A stretch of 64,000 nt of DNA from Coix lacryma-jobi var. lacryma-jobi (Eukaryota > Streptophyta > Magnoliopsida > Poales > Poaceae), in the NCBI GenBank assembly GCA_009763385.1, contig VDCT01000786.1:359546-423545 (forward strand), written 5' to 3'. Shown here piece by piece: positions 21,145-32,198 of this stretch (positions are counted from its first letter, which is position 1; every line of letters starts with the position of its first letter). A program made the translations under genes and the position numbers. The notes below the pieces were generated by a model. The model was not told where the DNA came from. It did no database searches and saw nothing but the letters and a program-made list of their open reading frames with translations.

Positions 21145-21660
21145 TCACCTCTCAGCAAAAGTTGAGAGATCCAAAGGCTTGGTGAAAATATCTGCAACCT
21201 GGTTATGGGTGTCTACATGCCTAAGATCAATGTCGCCTTTCTCATAGTGATCACGAAGAAAGTGAAAGCGAACATCGATGTGCTTGGTCTTGGAGTGAAG
21301 AACAGGGTTCTTTGCTACACTAATGGCAGAAGTGCTGTCGCAAAGCAAAGGGACCCGACTGAAATCTAGACCAAAATCACGCAATGTAGCAACCATCCAT
21401 AAAAGCTGCGAAGCACAAGAAGCAACGGCAACATACTCGGCTTCAGTAGTAGACTGGGCTACGTTCGACTGCTTGCGAGAAGACCATGAAACCAAAGAAG
21501 AGCCAAGAAACTGACACATCCCAGAAGTAGACTTACGCTCAAGCCGACAGCCGGCAAAATCCGCATCGGAATAACCACAAAGCGAAAGAGTCGAAGAAGA
21601 AGAGTACCAAAGTCCGAACTCAGGAGTGTATCAGAGGTACCTCATGTTGCGCTTGACTGC
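21145..21660 (-). pseudogene. rh: D RNase H
   Basis: On the minus strand the copia RNase H landmarks appear in order: SDADFAGCRLERKSTSG, LGSSLVSWSSRKQ, VAQSTTEAEYVA, LLCDSTSAISVAKNPVLHSKTKHIDVRFHFLRD, QVADIFTKPL. It degrades the RNA strand during cDNA synthesis. A stop and frameshift upstream (about 21530-21640) separate it from RT. The domain itself is open for 124 codons to its stop at 21145. Confidence 0.9.
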
Positions 21661-22590
21661 TTGCTTGTGGGAAGTCCGAGGGGACGCCTGAAAACGAGCG
21701 CACAGACACACAAATTGTATATCTGGCCTCGTTGCCGTCAGGTACAGAAGCGAGCCAATCATGCTTCTGTACTCCTTCTGGTCAACCGGCTCTCCGTCCT
21801 AGTCCGCGTCCATCGCCGTAGTCGTCGGCATGGGCGTCATAAGAGGCTTGGCCTCGCCCATGTCGAATTTCTTCAGGATATCCTTCGTGTATTTTCCTTG
21901 ATGCACAAACGTTCCTCTCGTTTGCTTAATTTGCAACCCGAGGAAGAATGTCAACTCGCCCATCATACTCATCTCGAACTCCCTGCTCATAGTATCTGAA
22001 AACTTTGCAACAAGCGCAAGAGAGGAGCCACCAAAGATGATGTCATCCACGTAAATCTGGACTAACAGGGTATCGTTGCCTTGCTTGAGGAGAAACAAAG
22101 TTCTATCAACCCATCCCATTTTGAAACCCTTGGAGAGTAAAAAGTTTTTCAAACGATCATACCACGCTCTCGGGGCTTGTTTCAAACCATACAACGCTTT
22201 TGAAAGTTTATAAACATGGTTTGGAAACTTGGGATCCTCAAAGCTAGGGGGTTGCCTAACATAAACCTCTTCCTCTATATACCCATTCAAGAAGGCACTC
22301 TTGACATCCATCTGATAAAGCTTAAAACCCTTCGAAGCAGCAAAGGCTAGAAGGATTCTAATGGCTTCTAAACGGCTACAGGGGCAAAGGTTTCATCATA
22401 GTCTATACCCTCTTTCTGGCAGAAACCCTGGGCTACTAGCCTAGCCTTGTTCCTCACTACCATCCCATCCTCACCCTCTTTGTTTTGAAACCCACTTGGT
22501 AACTATAGGGTGGCATTGTGGTGGAGGTGGAACTAAGGTCCAGACTCGGTTACGCTCAAAGTTTTCTAACTCCTCATGCATGGCATTGAC
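21661..22590 (-). pseudogene. rt: D reverse transcriptase
   Basis: An open stretch (22311-21799) holds [36 protein letters not shown] and the catalytic YVDD (codons at 22042-22053), then GELTFFLGLQIKQ. Upstream RT sequence to about 22590 is recognisable but has several stops, and a TAG follows at about 21797. It is decayed but structurally complete, and keeps in frame the stretch that is frameshifted in both B and E. Confidence 0.9.
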
Positions 22591-23084
22591 CTAGTTAGAA
22601 TCAGAAAGCGCGTGTCCAACATCTTTGGGCTCAAAAGACGCAACGAATGCAGAATGAGCAAAGTGGGAGATTTCATACGCTCGCGACGCGTGACTCGCTG
22701 GTCGATGCCGCCGATCATCTGTAGCGGAGGGTGAACTTGCTGAACGCTTCGGGGCACTTGCCTCGCCAAAGTCGCCTCCCCCTCGCCAGATGCTGTCGCT
22801 CCCTCAGGTGCAGCGGGTGCTCGCTGGAGAGGTGACTCTAGAGGACCCCAAGAAGAAGACGTAGTGGGATCTGGTCCTCGAGCTGAAGTAGACGTCGCAG
22901 GGTCGACGGGGGCAGCCAGTGGAGTTGGCTCGGGATCACCCCAATCGGCGTTCTCCTGCTCCTGCTCTACAAAGATGGTCTCTCCCATTCCTGTTCTCCT
23001 GCAACCTCAAAAGCAGAAGAAACACAAGGCATAGTTTCGTCGAATGTGACCTCGCAGGTCTCTACTATCCGGTTAGTTTCAAGG
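22591..23084 (-). pseudogene. D integrase-RT linker
   Basis: A low-complexity Pro/Ala/Ser/Glu region (22988-22566, minus strand) lies between the integrase C terminus and RT. It ends in QMIGGIDQRVTR, a short block also present in B and E ahead of RT. The linker is usual for copia Pol and has no catalytic motif. Confidence 0.6.
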
Positions 23085-23960
23085 TTAAGAACTCGATAAG
23101 CACGTGAGTAAGAGGCATAACCAAGAACACCCCATCAGCAGAGCGAGATTCAAACTTGTCCAAATGCCTTGCTTCAGGATAAAGCATTTACACCCAAAGA
23201 CCTGAAAATGAGACACCTTGGGTACCCGTCCAAAACGCAACTCATAAGAAGTCTTTTTCATTAAAGCACGAAGAAAGATGCGATTTGAAACATGGCAAGC
23301 GGTGTTGATCGCCTCGGCCCAAAAACGCCTAGGAGTCCTATGCTCATCGAGCATCATCCTGGCCATCTCAACAAGGGTCCGGTTCTTGCGCTCAACAACA
23401 CCGTTCTGCTGAGGGACATAAGGAGAAGAAAACTGATGCTCGATTCCATTAGAAGAACAGAAAGAAGCAAACTGAGAGTTATCAAACTCAGTACCATTAT
23501 CACTACGAATAGCTCTAATGGTATCAGGGGGAAACTCAGTTTTCAACTTCAAGATTAAGTCGCGAGCAAAAGAAAAAGCTTCATCCTTACCCTCCATAAA
23601 GAACACCCAAGAGAACCTCGAAAAATCGTCAACGATCACTAGAACGTACCACTTCCCACCCGCTGAGCAAACCCGAGCTGGACCAATTGTGTCCATGTAA
23701 AAAAGCTCGCCGGGTTGCTTTGTCATCACCTGAGTAACAGGTGGGTGAGAAGCAGCAACCATCTTCCCGTGACGACACGGATGGCAAACAAGGTCCTTCT
23801 GAAACTTAAGCTTGGGCAATCCTTGGATTAGGCCAAGTGAGCTAAGCCTTGCAAGCAAGTCAAAACTCAAGTGACCGAGCCTCCTATGCCACTTCCACAA
23901 ATCAGAAGAAGGACCAGCCATCAAACACCTAGCAGAGCCGAAAGACTGAGAAAAGTCAGC
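23085..23960 (-). pseudogene. int: D integrase
   Basis: It has an HHCC zinc region (HRRLGHLSF, CHPCRHGK) and a catalytic core with Asp at 23693-23691, Asp at 23501-23499 and Glu at 23393-23391, spaced 64 and 36 codons. It then continues through [13 protein letters not shown] in the same frame. This is the best preserved integrase core in the window: all three acidic residues and the zinc ligands are in one frame. A frameshift at about 23150 spoils the C-terminal tail, and another near 24100 separates it from protease. Confidence 0.9.
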
Positions 23961-24024
23961 TCTGAAAACACGGCCAAAAGGGTGATCCGACAAACAAGAT
24001 CTCCCCGAGGGTCTAAAACACGAC

Positions 24025-24294
24025 TCAAACCTTCTTAAAGCGCACTTCACAGTCATCCTCAAGAAGTTGTGAAACAGAAAGCAAATTGAAATGCAAATTA
24101 GAAACCAAGGCAACATTCTTTAGGACAAAGTTCTCATTGAGCCGAATAGCTCCCTGAGAAACAACCTTACCTCTACTATTATCCCCGAAAGTGATGTACT
24201 CCTTGTGCATCACGGGGCTAAGGCTGGAGAACCATTCCTTCTTTCCGGTCATGTGGCGCGAACACCCGGAATCCATGAGCCACATGTTCTCCAA
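24025..24294 (-). pseudogene. pro: D aspartic protease
   Basis: WLMDSGCSRHMTG carries the active-site D-S-G, followed by ITFGDNSRGKV and LHFNLLSVSQL. It is the same size and order as in B. It is frameshifted into the integrase N-terminal region at about 24040. Confidence 0.85.
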
Positions 24295-24579
24295 CCGAAG
24301 TTCCTACATCAATAGAAACGCAGGAAGTGAGCGTATGGCACAACACTGGGGTTAGTATACTGAGAAGGATACCAGTGCTGTGTCATAGGCCCAGAAAAGT
24401 GTTAGAAGCAACACCAAACTGTCCTCGTCCCATGGGTGGATAGCGATCACCACCAACCTGAAAGGGTGGTCCGCTATGGAACGGAAAACCTCCAAACTGA
24501 CCTACCTGTCCCATCTGAGCAAAGCGATCACCACCATACTGAAACGGTGGTCCGCTATGGGACTGAGCAGCAAAACCTC

Positions 24580-25530
24580 TTACACTCGGCTCACGATCGT
24601 ATAGAGGACGACCGGAACCGCGACGGGCACGACCACCACCCTGTGGTCTAGCTGCCTGGGGCCTAGCAACCTGAGGGGGTGCTCCTCCAGGTCTAGCGCC
24701 CTGCCTCTGAACTCCCGACCTTGCACACCATGGAGAGGGTGGTGCCTGGCCCGGTTGTTCAGCTCCAACTCCTTCCTAGCGTCTCTCTTCCTCCGAAAGC
24801 AAAACTCAGCTAGGTGACCCTCACGGTGACAATACTCGCACTCAAACCTCACCACTCTCTTGGGTTGTTGGTTCCTATTGTTGCGAGGGTTGTTGACTCT
24901 GGCTGGCTGCTTGCCTCTTGGAGGGGGATCACTAGAGACGTCAGGAAGGGTGTCAAGTGTGTTCCTAAGATGGTTAGGTTTGGGAACCCACACTTGCTTA
25001 TGAGGTGGAGCCTTGGGAGGTTCATCAAGGATACCATCCTTGGTGATAGGCTTGGGAGGCTCAGGTGGGGTGATCTTGGTGAGCTTAGGGACAGCGGATG
25101 GTTTCTCACTCGGGTTCACTCCGCTAAACTCACCGATCTTTCCAAAGTACTAGCGCCCTTCCCACCTAAGGTAAAGCCTACTCCCGAACAGTCAGTTCCC
25201 CTCTTGAACTGACTGATCATCATGCTCAACTGCGGCTCACTGCATGACACCCAACTCAGGATGGACCGAAGGTATGTGTTTTCCTCCTCGGTTTGCATCC
25301 TATCATGCCGACAGTTGGCAATCTCCAGCTCCAACCCCACGCATCGCTCACATGGAGCGGACAAGGTGCTAACTGAGCTGGCCTTCAAGGCTTCAGCAAG
25401 CTTGGCGTTAACTCCTGCCAACTCAGTTCGCAAGCTAGGACAAAGCTTGCACGCACCCAGCAAAGAAGACCTAGCCTTCACTTCCTCCAGCTCTTTCTTC
25501 AGGGAGGGACACTCTTTGCAATCACCCACC
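24580..25530 (-). pseudogene. gag: D gag C-terminal half with second zinc knuckle
   Basis: Two overlapping frames (25529-25116 and 25119-24580) carry CKECPSLKKEL, CKLCPSLRTEL and CERCVGLELEIAN, repeated CxxC-Leu modules set in heptad-rich sequence. A Pro/Lys-rich linker follows, then an intact CCHC knuckle CEYCHREGHLAEFC (24840-24799) and a basic Arg-rich tail leading towards protease. Both halves are displaced by small frameshifts. The role is probably RNA binding and particle assembly. Confidence 0.75.
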
Positions 25531-27056
25531 AGTCTAGCCTACTCTTCAGCTCATCATACACCTCAATCAAAGAGGCATACTTGGTTTGCAGGGTAGCAAA
25601 GCTTGTCATGTGCATCGTGCACTCCTCACACTCCTCCACATCGACCACCTTTACCTCGGACCTAGCAATCTCTAGTTCCTTACGCGCCTCTTTCCACTTA
25701 GCCTTAAACTCAACGTGCTCTTGGAACACTTCTGTAAGCCTCTTCTCCAAGACACCGACTAGATCCACAAACTTATCCCGCTCCTCAATGATACGATCGA
25801 CTTCAGAAGAATCTGGTACCTCAGAAGCATTGTCGTCGTCGTTGTGAGCGTCATCGGCGTCCTCTGCCTGGTGCTTGCTGTCCTCTTCATCCAAGGCCAT
25901 GGTGCAAAAGCCCTTGGAGGAGTTGCCGAAGAAGCAGAGTCCGTTGAAACGATCCTCCATCTTGTGCTCGGACTCATTGTCGCTGGAGTCGCCGTCGGAA
26001 GTCTTCTCGCCATCGCCAACAGTGGCGAAGAAGGCACGCTTGCCGGCGTCGAAAGCCTTCTCCATGTCCTCCTGGCGGTAGAGGTCGTTCTTGTTGTTCT
26101 TCTTCCCGGCCTTGTACTCCGGCTTGCCCTTGCGCTAGAAGTTGCGGTTCTTGCCAGGGAAGTTCTTGACGTTCTTGGGGCAGTTCGCCATGAAGTGGTC
26201 TAGATCACCACACTTGTAGCAGCCATCGTGTGTGCCACCACGCCGGCGATTCAGGCGGTTGTTGTGAACCGCGAGAACCGGGTGATGGCGAGGGCGAGCT
26301 CATCATCTCCCAGCGCCTTCAACTGCTCCTCCGTGACTGTATGCAAAAAGACAAAGCAACAAGAGGAGGTGAAGCGTCAGCAGAGAAAGTCGATCCACCT
26401 GTGCCTGAGACCAAAGCCATGGTGTGTGAAGATGGGCTCTTCAGCTTGGCCTGAGTCAGGTGATCGATCTCAGTGGACTTGAGCTTGCTGAACAGCTCGT
26501 CCACGGTGAGGGTGTCATAAGCAGGAGACTCAATGATGGTTGACACCTTCACTTCCCATACCCTCCGATCCAGGGCGTATAGCAACTTGAGAGCCCTCTC
26601 GTGATCGTCATAGGGTAGGTTGGCCCGATTGGCACACATCTTGTTCACGATCGTCTGGAAACGAGCGAACAAAGCGTCAATCGTCTCTCCCTCCAACTGA
26701 ACAAAGTTCTCATACTCTCGCTTGTAGGTCTCGAAGAGTCTGGTCTTGACATGAGCTGTCCCTTCGTGATAGCTTTGAAGCTTCACCCAGATCTCTCGTG
26801 CCGTCTCAAGCTCTGAGATACGTTCGAACTCAGGAAGGGAGAGGCTGGCCAGAAGAGCATTATGAGCCTTGGAGTTGGCCTCGTGTTGGTCAATCTGGAT
26901 CTGACCCACACGAGCCGCAAGGACTACGTACTCAGCGTTTTCACATATTTCCCAGACAGAAGATCCGATGCTATTGAGATAAGCACGCATCCGAATCTTC
27001 CAATAGGAATAGTTCGTTCCATCGAACCAAGGAGCCTTGCTATTCCCTCATTCCAT
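25499..27056 (-). pseudogene. gag: D gag N-terminal half with UBN2 capsid region and first zinc knuckle
   Basis: The ATG at 27056-27054 is followed after one codon by TGA, then by PWFDGTNYSYWKIRMRAYL, the standard copia Gag opening. The UBN2-type capsid region (26990-26319) includes FARFQTIVNKM and DDHERALKLLYAL. After a frameshift the first knuckle CYKCGDLDHFMANC is at 26221-26180, then a Lys-rich tract with a TAG and an acidic/coiled-coil region (26065-25499) with CEECTMHM. Confidence 0.8.
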
Positions 27057-27100
27057 GTCGCCCTTAGGATCCGAAACCGATTAAGATAGAAGAGATCCTT

Positions 27101-27118
27101 ACCGGCTCTGATACCAAT
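27101..27118 (-). other. D primer-binding site (initiator tRNA-Met)
   Basis: On the minus strand it reads ATTGGTATCAGAGCCGGT immediately after the LTR end CCTTCA, a perfect TGGTATCAGAGC match. Confidence 0.95.
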
Positions 27119-29118
27119 TGAAGGACCGGATTAGCGACCAGAGGGGGGGTGAATGGGAGCTTTCAAATTCAACTCGTGAATTGTGTAGCCCTTGTCCCAG
27201 AATGTCACCCCAAAAGCAAGACTCGAAACGACCGGAGTGTTCACGACCTACGAGTAGGTGGATACCCTAGGAGATGTCCTAGTGGTACAGCGGAACCTCC
27301 GGAGAAACCCCAAAACCAACTGCCAAAGCCACGGAACAAAACTGAACAAACAGCAGATTCACGGACTGTCCGCGGTCAGAGTCCCGGACTGTCCGCCGTT
27401 AAGTCCCGGACTGTCCGCGACTAGGCGTCGGACTGTCCGCCGGCAAAAACACCGAAACCGAACTGTTCTGCAAGTCTGCTGGACACGTCCCAGACTGTCC
27501 GCGGGTTTGTACCGCGGACTGTCCGCCGTTCACTTGATAGTGAACAGTCAGGGGACTGCGCCTGACTGACCTGGCCAACCCCGATCCCCGGACTGTCCGC
27601 CGCTGGCGGCGCGGACTGTCCGCGGATGAACAGAGAGCAGAAAAACTGCTCGGGTCAAAAGGTAAATCAACCGAAACTTCACCAAATCAAAAGGGGCTTC
27701 GATCAAACTTCTCCCTGGTGTTCCTCAACGTATTGGGGTGCTAATCCTAAGAAATCATCGCACCAATCCAAGTCAATTGAGAGTAATCCAAGAAACACCG
27801 GAAAGGGGAAAAGAGGAAGAACGAACACAAAATCAACCCGATCTATGGATTCGTGAGGTTAGAGAAGAATCCCTTCGGTGGAAAGAAGGGGCTCACGACC
27901 AAGAACAAATTGATTCAAGTGGAATCGAAAATCATCTCGCGGAGAGGGAGAACGAAGCAAGTCTCCGGGAGATGAAAAACCAAAACGTGAAGAACACCGA
28001 ACACGATTCGATTTCAGCCTAAATTCCTCCACACGAGGAGACAACGAGAATACGGTCTCATTTCCTCAAAGATCCAAATACACAGAGGTATGATTGTCGT
28101 CTCTCTGCGGATCGCTTGCAGCGAGGTATGATTAGAACCTAAGCAAGGGCTAGAGAGAGAGAGCTCAGGAACAAATGACTGCAAGGATAGAGGGAGAGGA
28201 GGGGTGCCTCTCTTATTTATAGCCTAAAACAATAATCCCCTTACTACCCCTAGATACTTGAGCGAAACGGCCAACCCTAGGGGTATCCCGATCCAACTCT
28301 GCTGATAGTTGATCTGACGGCCACGCGCCTTCCTCATCCGTAGCTTCGCCTCGACGCAAGCCTCAGGATGCCGCCACGTGCCGCCCAATCGATCGACCGC
28401 CGCGCCTACCTCGTGGATAGCCTCGCCTCCGCGCCAACCTCTCCACGCCGCCACGCGTCGACCGTCCTTTTTGCGGACCTCCCCCCGGTTTTGAGGCCGA
28501 AACCGGGAAACCTGGGCCTTCCCCCGGTTTTGAGGCCAAACCGGGAAACCTGTCCTCAGGCTGAGTTTTGTGGCCCAAACTCAGAAACCCGCGTGCCCAG
28601 GTTTTTGAGGCCCAAACCTGGAAACCGTCCACGCCGAGTTTTGAGGCCCAAACTCGGAAACCGGCCACCCTGAGTTTTGAGGCCCAAACTCGGAAACCGT
28701 CGAGGGTAGCTTTTCGAGGCTCAGCTACCGAACCCGTGCCGTAGACGGGATGTGGTTCGCACACACCCGAGTTCCAGCACTGATGCCGAGCATGTCCAGC
28801 CTCCACGCCGGGCAACCTCCCGACTCGGCCGATGCACCGCACATCACCCCCATGTACTCTTGCTTGTCAATGCCACGTGCTAGCTACCACAGCTGATCCT
28901 CAGGTCTCTCGGTCCGTCGGTCCAAGCTCCACGTCCGCCCTTCACCGCTCTCGGTCCGTCGGCACGGCACATCCCTACTTGACCTTCACCTCACCTTCGA
29001 CCACTGCCCGAGCTCCGCACCTGCACATCAACACAGCCAAGAGACATGTTGCCCGTTGATCGATCCCTCATCACTCAGGAAGGGAACCACAAGGGCACAT
29101 ATCAACCTTGTGTTCTCA
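27119..29118 (-). repeat. D 5' LTR, 2000 bp
   Basis: It pairs with 17449-19442. The TATA box (28210-28223, minus strand), hairpin cluster (about 28487-28735) and palindrome array (27355-27630) are all retained. The end TCTCA at 29118 is followed by the target duplication. Confidence 0.95.
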
Positions 29119-29533
29119 CTCCTCAAGCAAGGCAACGATACTCTCTTCGTCCAGATTTACGTGGATGATATCATTTTCGGTGGTTCTTCTCATGCTTTGG
29201 TTGCCAAGTTTGCAGATTTGATGAGCAGGGAGTTCGAGATGAGCATGATGGGTGAGTTGACTTTCTTTCTCGGATTGCAAATTAAGCAATCCCGAGAAGG
29301 GACAGTTTGCACCAGGGCAAGTACAACAAGGACTTGCTGAAGAGGTTTTGATAGGGGTGAGGCCAAGCCTTTTCCAACACCCTGTCGACCACGACGCCCT
29401 GAATGCGGACAAGATGGAGAAGCTGTGGACCAGAAGGAGTACCAAAGCTTGATCGGGTCCCTGCTCTACCTGACGGTGACACCCCGGATATCCAGTTCGC
29501 GGTGTGCCTGTGCGCGCGCTTTTCAGGCGTCGC
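29119..29533 (+). pseudogene. rt: B reverse transcriptase, C-terminal part with YVDD
   Basis: This resumes the RT interrupted at 17448: LLKQGNDTLFVQI then YVDD (29158-29169), HALVAKFADLMSREFEMSMMG, GELTFFLGLQIKQ. Frameshifts follow near 29300-29420, and SLIGSLLYLT and CARF continue into the connection region until the solo LTR at 29534. Confidence 0.9.
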
Positions 29534-29973
29534 TGTCGACGAAATATGGTCGATAGTCCACCTAGGGGTATGCCCAAGGTGGTAGATTAGAGGGGAGGTG
29601 CGTAACGACGACCCCCTACGTTGACGCAAGGCAAAAGTAGATGAACACAGAGGTTTATCCAGGTTAGGGCCGCTAGGTTAGCGTAATACCCTACGTCCTG
29701 CGTTGAGTTGTATTGATTGGATCTGGCTTGTGGCTTATGACCTGTGACCTATGATCTGTTGTCTCCTGTCCTCCTCGTCAGGAGGACACCTGCCTCCTTA
29801 TATATTCCGAAGGGATAGATTTACATGGTAGGTATTAGAGTTGGTACTATATCTAGATTACAACTGTCGTGCGGTGCATGTCGTGCGCCGCACGTCTTCA
29901 TCCTATGGGCCGGACGACTCCTAGTAGTGCGGCCCATGTACCATCGTGTGGTACCCTGGGGTCTATATCCCCA
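29534..29973. mobile_element. 440-bp solo LTR inserted in B pol
   Basis: It begins TGTCGACGAA and ends TATATCCCCA, with flanks GTCGC (29529-29533) and GTCGT (29974-29978), a 5-bp target duplication with one change. The coding sequence CARFQAS before it resumes as TSHRQAVKRIFRYL after it. A TATA-like TTATATATTC lies near 29800. There is no internal region, so it is a solo LTR left by LTR-LTR recombination, or a short terminal-repeat element. Its family and orientation are not established; the TATA-like site would favour plus. Confidence 0.75.
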
Positions 29974-30497
29974 GTCGTCCGCGCACTCTCACCGTCAGGC
30001 GGTGAAGCGCATTTTCAGGTACCTTCATTTCACACCTGAGTTCAGGATTGGTATTCAGCTTCCTCCACCCTCTCCCTTTGCGGTTATTCAGATGCCGACT
30101 TTGTTGGTTGTAGTATTGAGCGCAAGTCCACTTCTGGGACTTGCCAGTTTATTGGTTCTTCTCTAGTATCTTGGTCTTCGCGCAAGCACAGTCTAGTGTC
30201 GCTCAGTCTACCACAGAGGCTGATACGTTGTTGCGGCTAGCTGCTGTTCTCAGTTGCTTGGATGAATGGCCACTTTTGCACGATTTTGGTCTGAGTTTTC
30301 TCGCGTGCCTTGCTTGTGACAGCACGAGTGCTATTAGCGTTGCTAAGAACCCGTGCTTCACTCGAAGACCAAACACATTGATGACGCTTTCATTTCTGCG
30401 AGAACACCAAGAGAAGGGTGATATCGACCTTCGCCATGCGATACTCATCATCAGTTGGCTGATATTTTCACAAAGCCTTTGGACGAATCAACTTTAA
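29974..30497 (+). pseudogene. rh: B RNase H
   Basis: HRQAVKRIFRYLHFTPEF opens the domain. STSGTCQFIGSSLVSWSSRK, STTEAD, CDSTSAISVAKN, REHQEKGDIDLRHA and the remnant of ADIFTKPL follow across at least three frames. The stop at 30495 is a frameshift product. Compared with D and E it has lost several single bases. Confidence 0.85.
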
Positions 30498-32198
30498 TCG
30501 GTTGAGGGGTGAGCTTGGTGTGTGTTTCCCCTTTTAGATGGGGGAAACATTTGGTTCTTGTACTATAGACTGACTCTTTTTCGTTTGTCTTTGTTCTCTT
30601 TTGCATTTCAGCATTACGCTTTTACATTCTGAGCTTCATGTATATAATCATTAGAATGTAACTATGCTCTGTTTAGTATGCTCTGATTGCTTTCTATGAT
30701 GCATGTAGCTTTGCTCTTTCTGATCACTGAATACATGTGGAACTGAGCTATTTTAAATGGTGAACCTGCTTAATGAACATAAAAACTTGAAAATGTTCAC
30801 CATTGAGATATGCAACTAGCACGTGTAGGATGTGTTGAGTTCACTTGTGCTTTTCATATATGCTAGGTTGCTATGTCTCTAGTTCTGAGTCATTCACTTG
30901 CTTGGTCTGTTAATATTCTGTCAATAAAATTGTTGAACCAAGTATTAAGTGAATTGAAAAGATCGAGATGGGATTGTTTGTCCAACAATCACGGTATCGA
31001 GACGGTTTCTCATTGCACTTTGAGTAAACTTGAGCCGGGGTAGTGTATGACAAAAACGATGCTTTAAGCTTCTGATTGCATTTGCATAGGCTTCGCTCGG
31101 TTGAAAAGTTAGGCAATGACAAGCTTTCAACCTCTCGCAAACACATGCAAAATTCTGAACTTGTGAAATTTCACCGCTGCAAAACTCCGTTCTAATTTGA
31201 ATTCACAATGGTATGTTTCATTCTATAGCATGATGTTTGAACTTTGCTAGGGATAGTTCACCTTGTATACATGCTTAGCACTTGCCTAAGTTCCTGTCTA
31301 TACATGTAGTGCTATTTTGATGGTGAATACCTTTTTGGCTAAAAATGTTCACTTGCTCATTTGTTCACATTTCGTACTGGTGATCAGTTTGAGCCTTTGC
31401 TAGCTTGTTGTGGATGTTGTTGAGTCATCGCTTCAGACTTTGTAGAGCATCTTTACATTCTCTTGACTATATTCCTGAAGCTGCTAACTTGCATTTTGAC
31501 TCATATGCATTAGGGAAGGGGGAGAAATTGGCTTGTTGGCATTTTTTGATGGTGCATTCTCTAAGGGGGGGAGTTTTTGTTCGATGGTGCACTCTTTGCT
31601 GATGGTGCATTTTCAACTAAGGGGGAGAGATAGCAAATCATATGTCTCCAGAGTTCACTAAGGGGGAGCATTTATAAGGGGGAGAAAATTTCAAATCTTG
31701 TGCTTTCCGAGTTGAACCAAGGGGAAGTTTTCCGTTGTGTGCACTATTTGAGGGGGAGTTTGCGACTTGATGACCGTAAGGTTTTGGTTCGGAGCGTTTG
31801 GCTGGTGTGTTGAGCCTTTGCCTCTTTCTTGAGGGACTAGCAAACGTTTTTCAGTTCGATTGGTTCAGAAGCAATTTTCTGCTAGTTGTGTTGAGCCTGT
31901 TGCCTCTATCTTGAGGGACTAGCATTTTGCTTTGATTTTTCAATTGGATCGACCTTTTCTTGCTAGCGGTGTTGAGCCTGTTCTACCTCTTCTTGAGGGC
32001 TAGCTTTGCTTTGCTTGGTTGCGTCGAGCCGTTGCCCATGTCTTTGGGGACCAAGCTGTCTTGCTCTTTCCACTTGACCTTCTTCGGCTTTTGCTACGCA
32101 TTTGGGTCATTTGGTCGAGTTCTCTCTCCTTCTTCTTCCTTCTTCTATTCTATTATGATTTGTGTTGTAGTTGACAATGCACTCATCAAGGGGGAGAT
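30498..32198 (+). other. B 3' noncoding region with an array of polypurine tracts
   Basis: There is no supported ORF. Purine tracts of the form AAGGGGGAG lie at about 31513-31527, 31561-31572, 31616-31630, 31658-31670, 31674-31688, 31717-31728 and 31749-31760. The tract next to the LTR is at 32186-32198 (TCAAGGGGGAGAT). Only the last is expected to prime plus-strand synthesis. Confidence 0.75.

Larger units (their letters stand above)
17449..29118 (-). mobile_element. Element D: complete SIRE-like Ty1/copia retrotransposon nested in B
   Basis: It is flanked by a perfect 5-bp target duplication CTCCT (17444-17448 and 29119-29123). Removing it rejoins the B reading frame exactly at the RT sequence around LFLL. 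On the minus strand the order is 5' LTR (27119-29118), primer site, gag, protease, integrase, RT, RNase H, purine tracts, 3' LTR (17449-19442). It is related to B and E but its LTRs begin TGAGAACACAAGG and its coding sequence is clearly divergent, so it is a separate subfamily. Confidence 0.95.

Noticed and set aside
22919..23700. Plus-strand ORFs antisense to D pol (also 60295-60915 and 62078-62776)
   Set aside because: They mirror conserved integrase, RT or gag sequence on the other strand and contain no recognisable domain of their own.
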